Assembly: GCA_947258625.1 (NCBI GenBank)
Contig: CAMYJN010000123.1
Coordinates: 1 to 6,860, forward strand
Length of the DNA: 6,860 bases
Reading direction: 5' to 3'
From: an uncultured Polyangiaceae bacterium
Lineage (GTDB): Bacteria; Myxococcota_A; Polyangia; Polyangiales; Houyiibacteriaceae
The translations under genes were made by a program, and so were the position numbers. The first letter of the stretch is position 1, and each line of letters opens with the position of its first letter. Below the pieces are notes generated by a model, which saw only the letters and a program-made list of their open reading frames with translations, had not been told where the DNA came from and made no database searches. Shown here piece by piece: positions 1 through 5,169 of this stretch.

Positions 1-50
1 ACAATCTGCAAGACAGCAACCACCCCAGATTGGCGCGAGTTCCGAGGCGA

Positions 51-99
51 GGCTTGCGTGGTCCAAGCTCCCAAGTGCAACCGACCACCCTTGCAAGCC
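51..99. repeat. Interrupted inverted repeat downstream of the pseudokinase gene
   Basis: GGCTTGC (51-57) pairs with GCAAGCC (93-99), and the adjoining GTGGTC (58-63) pairs with GACCAC (83-88). Together they make a 13-bp stem with a 4-base bulge (89-92) and a 19-base loop. It lies about 55 bases after the pseudokinase stop. No T-run follows on the minus strand, so a factor-independent terminator is not supported; an RNA 3'-end structure or a binding site is possible. The rest of 1-153 shows no gene that I can support. Confidence 0.4.
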
Positions 100-153
100 G
101 AGCCGTTCGACGCAGCCCCCTGTCGCGCTTTTTTCCGCGCCCCGGTTGTACCG

Positions 154-1989
154 CTAGTTAACCGTAAAGCTATATCGCGCACCCATTCTGGGCGCGCCGA
201 ACGTCGGGAAACGGACGTTCTTGATCTGGCTGCTCATGCAGCCCTGGAAACCGGCGCTGCCGCCGTGAACCGTTGCGCCGAGCACCGAGCCGTTGCCCGC
301 GATCGCAAGATCTACCTTGACGTTCCCGGGTTTGCCGCCGCTCCTCACCTCGGGAAGCACACAGCTGTTGTAGAAGCGATTGAGGTTGCGATTCATCGCG
401 CTAGCGACCTGACCGCCGGTAAGGCGTCCTTCGCCGCCCGATTGCGAAGCATCACCGAGCTCGATGGCGCGGCTCATCGCGTCGTCGTAGCTCGAGAAGC
501 CGCTGCTGCGGGTCGGCGGAGCGGCGCTCGATCCGCGCTTTCGGGGCCGCGTCGGGCGGTCCGGAAGCAGGCCCGCTTCACCGGTCGTGATCTTGCCGAG
601 CTTGAACAGATCGTCGAGCTCGGTCGACGCTACCTCGCGAACATCGCTCGAGCGGGACAGAAGGAAACCGCCGACCGCAATCACCACGAGGCCAACGACT
701 GATACGGCGATGAGCAACTTCATCGCCGACGAGCGCTTTTCCGATTTTTGCGCGTGTGCACGGGCCGCCTCTTCCGCCGCAGCGGTGTCTTGGTGTTCCC
801 GCTGCAAGATGAATTCGCGAAACTGCGGCCATTCTCGGAGCGTCCGGCGCTCCCCCGTATCGATGTTGAACGTGACGTCGTCGCCGCCGAAGCCGCCAAC
901 GTTGAGCCGCTCGATGAGCTCACGCGCGCTGAACGGACCGTGGTCCATCTTGTCGCGCGCAACCATCCATCGCTGCTTCGAATCCGACGAGAGCTGGTTG
1001 ATCAGGCTCATCAGGCCACGCCGCGGAGGAGCCGGCGGCGAAGGCGAACGCTGCGGCGCCAAGGAAATCATCGGAATCTCGACGTCCGGAGGCGGCGCCA
1101 CCGAGTTGATGATGTCGATGTCGACGCTGAAGCCAGCGTCCGGCGGCGGCGGTGACGAGTTCGCCTCCTTCAGGAAAGGCAGAAGGGCTTTACGCATCGA
1201 CTCAGGCGAGTCGAAGCGATCGGCGGGATCGGGCGCCAGGCAGTCGAGCAAGATGCGATCGACGTCCGGCGGAATGTCGTCGCGAACTTCCGACGGTGCG
1301 ACGAAATCGGAGCCAGGCCTTCGCGTAGTGAGTAGCTCGTAGAGAATGGCCCCAATTCCAAACACGTCGCTCCGTGCCGTGGCGGGTTCGCCCCGCTTGA
1401 CTTCGGGCGCCAAGCAGGAGTGGTCGGAGTCCCGGAAGGCGCTGGGACCTGCGATCTCCAAAAGCACTTGGCCGACGCCGAAGTCGCGAACTTTGACGCG
1501 GCCGCCTCTTGTCACAGAGACGACGCTGGGGCGCAAGGTTCCGTGCGGACCTTTCTTGTGGGCGTAGCTGAGCGCGCTGCAGAGGTGCGCAATGACGTTG
1601 TAGACGCCGCGCAACGAAATCGGATCGCCGTCGCGGTCGCGGGCCTGAATGAATTCCGAGAGTTGAACTCCGTCGATCCATTCGCTGGCGACGAAATGCT
1701 CGCCCTTCGGCGTCCGACCCACACCGAAGACGCGCGCGATGTTGTGATGCGTCAGCGTCGCCGCAGCCCGGCAGGCTTCCCTGAACTCGGGTGCCGCCGC
1801 CGCTGGAACCATCTCCGGCTTGATGACGCGAACCAGAATCGAGCGCTTGGTCTGCTGGTCTTTCGCTGACCAGACGACGCCCTGCGGGTCTTCGTCGACC
1901 TGATCGACGACCTCGAATCTTCCCCCAAGCACAGCCCCTGGGTGCAACCCCGTGGCGGCAGGCCTCGTCGACGCAATCCCCTGAGCCAT
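154..1989 (-). CDS. Transmembrane pseudokinase with GYF_2-like domain and AgmX/PglI-type C-terminal domain
   Basis: This 611-residue protein has four parts: a Ser/Thr-kinase-like domain (about 22-273), a proline-rich linker, a GYF_2-like domain (about 340-395, with W341 and HGPFSARELI), a TM helix (about 423-444), and a low-complexity linker leading to an AgmX/PglI-type domain (about 525-611, Cys543 and Cys584, ending FPTFGAPRMGARYSFTVN). The kinase fold is recognisable from Glu71, DFG (169-171), APE (194-196) and SDVFGIG. Catalysis is very unlikely: the glycine loop reads VDEDPQGVVW with the first two Gly replaced by Asp, the VAIK lysine is Arg54, and HRDLKPxN reads HGTLRPSV, so the catalytic Asp is Thr151, Lys is Arg153 and Asn is Val156. 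The kinase and GYF-like parts should be cytoplasmic and the C-terminal domain periplasmic. The role is probably scaffolding or binding. The frame is open to 2202, but ATG 1989 avoids overlap with the helicase and no other usual start lies between. GGAG abuts the ATG directly. Confidence 0.88.
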   Translation of the reverse strand: MAQGIASTRPAATGLHPGAVLGGRFEVVDQVDEDPQGVVWSAKDQQTKRSILVRVIKPEMVPAAAAPEFREACRAAATLTHHNIARVFGVGRTPKGEHFVASEWIDGVQLSEFIQARDRDGDPISLRGVYNVIAHLCSALSYAHKKGPHGTLRPSVVSVTRGGRVKVRDFGVGQVLLEIAGPSAFRDSDHSCLAPEVKRGEPATARSDVFGIGAILYELLTTRRPGSDFVAPSEVRDDIPPDVDRILLDCLAPDPADRFDSPESMRKALLPFLKEANSSPPPPDAGFSVDIDIINSVAPPPDVEIPMISLAPQRSPSPPAPPRRGLMSLINQLSSDSKQRWMVARDKMDHGPFSARELIERLNVGGFGGDDVTFNIDTGERRTLREWPQFREFILQREHQDTAAAEEAARAHAQKSEKRSSAMKLLIAVSVVGLVVIAVGGFLLSRSSDVREVASTELDDLFKLGKITTGEAGLLPDRPTRPRKRGSSAAPPTRSSGFSSYDDAMSRAIELGDASQSGGEGRLTGGQVASAMNRNLNRFYNSCVLPEVRSGGKPGNVKVDLAIAGNGSVLGATVHGGSAGFQGCMSSQIKNVRFPTFGAPRMGARYSFTVN

Positions 1990-2000
1990 CTCCGAAAAAC

Positions 2001-2037
2001 AAGATAGACGACGGGAGCAGGGCGTCCCAAATTTGGG
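2001..2037 (-). promoter_or_regulatory. Possible promoter with overlapping palindrome before the pseudokinase gene
   Basis: The 94-base gap between the helicase and pseudokinase genes contains a perfect 12-bp palindrome, CCCAAATTTGGG (2026-2037). On the minus strand TTGGGA (2025-2030) and TATCTT (2001-2006), 18 bases apart, each match a sigma-70 hexamer at four of six positions. The palindrome covers most of the -35-like box, as an operator would. Transcription from this site would begin only a few bases before the ATG at 1989, giving a near-leaderless message. That agrees with the lack of a properly spaced ribosome binding site, since the only GGAG (1990-1993) touches the ATG. The palindrome is seen; the promoter is a weak inference. 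Confidence 0.3.
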
Positions 2038-2050
2038 GTTAGGGTCGGCA

Positions 2051-2067
2051 GGGGCCGCTGGCGCCCC
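2051..2067. repeat. Small GC hairpin downstream of the helicase stop
   Basis: GGGGC (2051-2055) and GCCCC (2063-2067) form a 5-bp stem with a 7-base loop, beginning 17 bases after the helicase stop on the minus strand. No T-run follows, so an intrinsic terminator is not supported; weak attenuation or chance in GC-rich DNA are both possible. Confidence 0.25.
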
Positions 2068-2083
2068 AGGCACAGGAAGGGGG

Positions 2084-3763
2084 TCAGTCGCCCTTGGCCA
2101 GCTCCAGCTCGAGCTCCCGGTTGCCCAGCACGGCGCCGGCCATCGACTCAATGATGTCTTGGGCGCGATCTTCGGGAACATCGACGAGCGAGTGCTTGTC
2201 ACGGACCCGTATGCGCCCGATTTCTTTGCGTTTCAGGCCAGTCCGGTCTCGGAGCATCCGGCCCAGCTCCGACGCTCTGAGCTCGTCCCGCCGACCCACG
2301 TTGACATACAGGGTCGCCGTTGGCGGCTCCTCCTCTGCTTCGGACGTTGCGTCGTTGGCGTCGCCATTGACCTCGCTGTGGTCGTCTGGGTGCTGTTTGC
2401 CGCGCCTCCGACGGGTCGCGGCGACCTTATCGACATCGCCGGTCTCTTCGCCGAAGAACGCCGAGAGCAGGCCCGCGAGCATCCGCTCCGCATCGGCGTG
2501 GCTCATGAAGCGCCGCACCAAGGCGAGGTCGTGTTCGTTCGGCGCATTGGGGTAGGTCGCGTCAATCATCGCGATGCGGTCGGCCTCTTGGCGAGTTCGC
2601 TGCTCGCCCTCACTCGGCAGTGTTCGCTCGATGGGGAAGATCCGGTATTGCAGTCGGAGATAGTACAGAATCCCCAGCTCCGTCGGGCCCACCAGAGTGA
2701 TCGCCGTCCCGGTTCGCCCGGCCCGCCCCGTTCGCCCAGTGCGATGCACATACTGCTCGACGTTCGTTGGCAACGAGAAGTTGATGACATGGGTGAGGTG
2801 AGACACGTCGATCCCGCGCGCAGCGACGTCGGTCGCGACCAAGAAGCGAACCTCCTCTCGACGCACACGACCGAGCACTTCCTCGCGCTCCCGTTGAGGC
2901 CGGTCGCCGTTCAGCCACTCTGCATTGAACCCCGCGCGCTGGAGCGCCGCCGAGACCTCTTCGGTTTCGGCCTTGGTGTTGCAGAAGATGAGGGCGCTCT
3001 CCGGATCTTCGATTTCGAGAACGGTGATCAGGTTTGCAACACGCCCGACGCCACTCACCATGTAGACGAAATGCTCGATTCCGAGGGCGCCGACGTGATC
3101 TCCCGAGAGGCCCAGGAACTGCGGTTCGTGCATGTGCTTCTCGGCGACACGTTTGATCGCGCGGTCGACAGTGGCCGAAAACAGCAAGGTCTGACGCTTT
3201 TTGGGGAGCCTTTCGATGATCGCGTGGAGCTCTTTGGCAAAGCCCATCGACAGCATTTCGTCGGCTTCATCGAGCACCAAAACCCGCAGCCGAGACGCGT
3301 CGATCGTCCCGCGCTTGAGGTGGTCGAGGACGCGTCCGGGCGTTCCGCTGATGACACGCGCGCCCTTCTCGAGCGCGCGGACCTGTTGCTCCATCGAAGC
3401 GCCACCGTAGACGGCGACGGTATCGATGCCGCGGCGGGCTCCAAGCTTTGCGATCTCGCGTGCGCTTTGCAGGGCGAGCTCTCTCGTTGGAGCGAGCACC
3501 AGAGCTTGTGCGTCTCCGTCGTCCGTGAGCAGTCGATCGACGAGCGGAATTCCAAAGGCGCCGGTCTTTCCGGTCCCGGTGCGGGACTGAACGATGACAT
3601 CGTGTCCAGCGATGGCCAGCGGGTAGGAGTCACGCTGCACGGGAGTTGGGGTTTCCCAACCCATTTCATCGATCGCTTCGAGCACGTCCTCGTGTATGCC
3701 AAGTTCTGCAAAAGTCTCGGCGCCTTCCGCTTCGGGCGGCTCGGCTTCGGGCGTCTCGGTCAT
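2084..3763 (-). CDS. ATP-dependent DEAD-box RNA helicase with DbpA-type RNA-binding domain
   Basis: This 559-residue cytoplasmic helicase unwinds or remodels structured RNA using ATP. All family motifs are present: the Q motif (Phe18 to Gln43), motif I SRTGTGKT (60-67), Ia PTREL (92-96), GG (120-121), Ib TPGR (141-144), II DEAD (165-168), III SAT (196-198), IV LIFCNT (258-263), V ATDVAARGIDV (310-320) and VI HRTGRTGRAGR (340-350). A charged, low-complexity linker (about 437-482) leads to a C-terminal RRM-like DbpA domain (about 483-556). DbpA and DeaD/CsdA carry this domain and act in ribosome assembly or cold response. The length is between DbpA and DeaD, so I give no symbol. It is active-looking. 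The ATG is fixed by GGAG at eight bases and by the ATGA overlap with the upstream gene. The pseudokinase gene follows after 94 bases. Confidence 0.96.
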   Translation of the reverse strand: MTETPEAEPPEAEGAETFAELGIHEDVLEAIDEMGWETPTPVQRDSYPLAIAGHDVIVQSRTGTGKTGAFGIPLVDRLLTDDGDAQALVLAPTRELALQSAREIAKLGARRGIDTVAVYGGASMEQQVRALEKGARVISGTPGRVLDHLKRGTIDASRLRVLVLDEADEMLSMGFAKELHAIIERLPKKRQTLLFSATVDRAIKRVAEKHMHEPQFLGLSGDHVGALGIEHFVYMVSGVGRVANLITVLEIEDPESALIFCNTKAETEEVSAALQRAGFNAEWLNGDRPQREREEVLGRVRREEVRFLVATDVAARGIDVSHLTHVINFSLPTNVEQYVHRTGRTGRAGRTGTAITLVGPTELGILYYLRLQYRIFPIERTLPSEGEQRTRQEADRIAMIDATYPNAPNEHDLALVRRFMSHADAERMLAGLLSAFFGEETGDVDKVAATRRRRGKQHPDDHSEVNGDANDATSEAEEEPPTATLYVNVGRRDELRASELGRMLRDRTGLKRKEIGRIRVRDKHSLVDVPEDRAQDIIESMAGAVLGNRELELELAKGD

Positions 3764-4215
3764 GGACTGGGCTCCGGGTTCTGAGGAGATTGAGTATCCG
3801 ATCTCGAGCCGAGCGCTTCGGTCACGCGATTGGCAAGAGGGGCGTCTTCCCGGATGTACCTCTGGAGGCCGAGCTCGACGCGGTGTCGGTATTGATTGAG
3901 CAAATGTACGTGGTCTTCGTTGCAGCGAGTGGCCAGCTCGTTGAGCCGAAGATCCCAGGCTTTGAGAGACTTCTGGAGGGCCGTTTCATCGGTCGCGTTC
4001 GTGGCGAGGTAGGCGAGTCGCAGCTCGTCGACCTCGTGTCGAAGGAGCTGCAGGCCGTCGGAACAATCCAGATCAAAAGAGGCATCGCTCCTGGGCCAGA
4101 ATACCTGCGGGATGACCGAGGCGAAGCCCACGATGACCAAGTAAGCCAAGGCGATCGAGTAGATCCCTATGGCTAGCCGGCGGCCAAGCCCGCCTCGTTC
4201 TTCTTCTCGCGGCAA
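3760..4215 (-). CDS. Membrane-anchored protein with helical extracytoplasmic domain (151 aa), unrecognised
   Basis: I do not recognise the family. The protein has a charged N-terminus (PREEERGGLGRR), one hydrophobic helix (about residues 14-38, IGIYSIALAYLVIVGFASVI) and a C-terminal part of about 110 residues. By the positive-inside rule this part faces outside the cytoplasm. It is rich in heptad-like helix-forming stretches (about 54-120) and has exactly two cysteines, Cys51 and Cys98, which could form a disulfide. The final 20 residues are proline/serine-rich. Translation starts at TTG (4213-4215) with GAGG seven bases upstream; no ATG occurs in the frame. Its stop overlaps the helicase start as ATGA (3760-3763), so the two are probably translationally coupled even though one is an envelope protein and the other an RNA enzyme. 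A signal peptide cleaved after the helix is an alternative to a stable anchor. Confidence 0.8.
   Translation of the reverse strand: MPREEERGGLGRRLAIGIYSIALAYLVIVGFASVIPQVFWPRSDASFDLDCSDGLQLLRHEVDELRLAYLATNATDETALQKSLKAWDLRLNELATRCNEDHVHLLNQYRHRVELGLQRYIREDAPLANRVTEALGSRSDTQSPQNPEPSP
3772..3775 (-). promoter_or_regulatory. Ribosome binding site GGAG for the helicase gene
   Basis: On the minus strand GGAG ends eight bases before the helicase ATG (3761-3763). It lies inside the 3' end of the preceding membrane-protein gene, consistent with the ATGA overlap and coupled translation. This is one of the clearer Shine-Dalgarno sites in the window. Confidence 0.6.
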
Positions 4216-4222
4216 AGACTAT

Positions 4223-4226
4223 CCTC
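4223..4226 (-). promoter_or_regulatory. Ribosome binding site GAGG supporting a TTG start
   Basis: On the minus strand GAGG ends seven bases before TTG (4213-4215). This good spacing is the main reason for accepting TTG as the start of the 151-aa membrane protein, since the frame has no ATG or GTG before its hydrophobic segment. Confidence 0.6.
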
Positions 4227-4239
4227 GTCCACCCATGTT

Positions 4240-4251
4240 CGCTCTAGAGCG
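4240..4251. repeat. 12-bp perfect palindrome CGCTCTAGAGCG
   Basis: A perfect, loop-free 12-bp palindrome lies in the 66-base gap between the 46-aa membrane protein gene and the TTG-started gene. Without a loop it is a poor RNA hairpin and is not a terminator; dyad symmetry of this kind would fit a dimeric DNA-binding protein. It is a single copy, and I see no matched copy elsewhere in the window. A chance occurrence is quite possible. Confidence 0.3.
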
Positions 4252-4281
4252 CGTTGGTTGTAACGACCCGCTTGCACCAGG

Positions 4282-4422
4282 TCAAGACGGCGGCGGATTG
4301 CGGCGTTTCCGCTTCTCTCGATGGGTTCCCCACATGAAAAGACCGACGCTCACGATGATGGTGAGTGCGACGACGCCGCCGCAAAGCCCGTACCACAGGA
4401 AGGTGGTGACCCCGGTCCCCAC
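4282..4422 (-). CDS. Small single-helix membrane protein (46 aa), unrecognised
   Basis: This short frame runs from GTG (4420-4422) to TGA (4282-4284). The product has an uncharged N-terminus (MGTGVTTF), one strongly hydrophobic helix (about residues 8-31, containing LTIIVSVGLFMW) and a very basic tail (HREKRKRR, 34-41) ending PPPS. The positive-inside rule predicts N-out, C-in. In this frame 36 of 46 codons end in G or C, in line with its neighbours. GTG is the only usual start after the in-frame stop, which falls inside the regulator gene. It lies four bases past the regulator stop, so translation is probably coupled; I see no strong ribosome binding site. No family is recognised. A role as an accessory or feedback component of the two-component system is possible but rests only on position. 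It could still be a chance hydrophobic frame. Confidence 0.62.
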   Translation of the reverse strand: MGTGVTTFLWYGLCGGVVALTIIVSVGLFMWGTHREKRKRRNPPPS

Positions 4423-4426
4423 CCGA

Positions 4427-5122
4427 TCAACACACGAGCTTGTAGCCGACGCCGTAGACCGTCAGGATGTGCACAGGGCGATCGGGCTTGGGCTCGATCT
4501 TGCGGCGCAGCTTGACGATGAAGTTGTCGACCGTGCGATTGTTGGGACCGGCTTCCAAGCCCCAGATCTTCTCGAGAATCTCGTCCCGCGAGACGGGTTC
4601 GCCCTCGCGCTCCCAGAGGAATTTCAAGAGCTCCACCTCGTAGAACGACAAATGCATCGTCTCGGAGCCACGCGTGAGGGTCTGCGCGCCGGTTTCGATG
4701 TTGATGTCGCCGATTCGAATTTCGGCCTGGGAAGGACGGATGGGTCTTCCGGCGCGCCGAAAGAGAGCCCGAATGCGGGCGACGAGCTCGCCGATCGCAA
4801 ATGGCTTGGTCACGTAGTCGTCGGCGCCCGCCTCGAGACCGCGGATTTTATCCGATTCCTGCCCCCGGGCGGTGAGCATGAGGATCGGCAGAATTGGGTC
4901 AGCCCTACGGATGGTTTCGCAAACCTGGTAGCCGTTGATATCGGGCAACATCAGGTCGAGGATGACGCAGTCGATGCCCCCCGTGGCTGCAAGCTCGATC
5001 GCTTTTTGACCCTTTGCCGTGTGTACGACCCGATACCCCTCGAAACGCAGACTGTCCGAGAGCCCGAGCGCGAGGGCTGGATCATCCTCCACGAGCAAAA
5101 TTCCGCGTCCGTCTTCTGACAT
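4427..5122 (-). CDS. OmpR/PhoB-family response regulator
   Basis: This 231-residue cytoplasmic transcription factor is the presumed partner of the kinase encoded just upstream. The receiver domain (about 7-122) has the acidic pocket VEDD (11-14), the phosphoacceptor Asp56 in VILDLMLP, the switch Thr84 in LMLTARG and the conserved Lys106 in VTKPF. The winged-helix DNA-binding domain (about 134-231) has the usual landmarks: SFYEVELLKFL, a VSRDEILEKIWG stretch, the recognition-helix segment RTVDNFIVKLRRKIE and the closing YGVGYKLV hairpin. Length and layout are standard for the family. The frame stays open to 5236, but that would overlap the kinase gene and add an arginine-rich leader foreign to the family. 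ATG at 5122, ten residues before the receiver's acidic residues, is therefore chosen. No clear Shine-Dalgarno motif is present. The stop lies four bases before the next small gene. Confidence 0.97.
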   Translation of the reverse strand: MSEDGRGILLVEDDPALALGLSDSLRFEGYRVVHTAKGQKAIELAATGGIDCVILDLMLPDINGYQVCETIRRADPILPILMLTARGQESDKIRGLEAGADDYVTKPFAIGELVARIRALFRRAGRPIRPSQAEIRIGDINIETGAQTLTRGSETMHLSFYEVELLKFLWEREGEPVSRDEILEKIWGLEAGPNNRTVDNFIVKLRRKIEPKPDRPVHILTVYGVGYKLVC

Positions 5123-5136
5123 CGCCGCGAAGATAC

Positions 5137-5150
5137 CCGCTGTCCAGCGG
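5137..5150. repeat. Small perfect inverted repeat between kinase and regulator genes
   Basis: CCGCTG (5137-5142) and CAGCGG (5145-5150) form a 6-bp perfect inverted repeat around TC; as RNA this would be five pairs closing a four-base loop. It sits in the 47-base gap between the kinase stop and the regulator ATG. No T-run follows, so it is not a convincing terminator. It may affect translation or processing between the two genes, or be chance in GC-rich DNA. Confidence 0.35.
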
Positions 5151-5169
5151 ACCGGCAAAGATGCTTCCC

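Noticed and set aside
124..142. Terminator candidate around the T-run at 129-135
   Set aside because: The flanking GCGC arms are only about four bases and the T/A run falls in the loop. On the minus strand no U-run follows, and there is no plus-strand gene to terminate.
1..153. tRNA or other standard RNA gene in the left flank
   Set aside because: The bulged stem gives no cloverleaf, no T-loop consensus on the relevant strand and no CCA-end context.
58..1342. Plus-strand open frames opposite the pseudokinase gene
   Set aside because: They are antisense shadows with low-complexity Arg/Ser/Ala-rich products; the minus-strand gene has recognisable domains.
1990..2202. N-terminal extension of the pseudokinase to 682 residues
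   Set aside because: It would overlap the helicase 3' end by 119 bases and adds a sequence with no similarity to kinase N-termini; ATG 1989 sits about 20 residues before the kinase fold.
2033..3784. Long plus-strand open frame of 583 codons
   Set aside because: It lies wholly antisense to the helicase, whose motifs are all intact. Its translation is rich in Arg, Asp and His with no domain signature, a usual artefact opposite a GC-rich gene.
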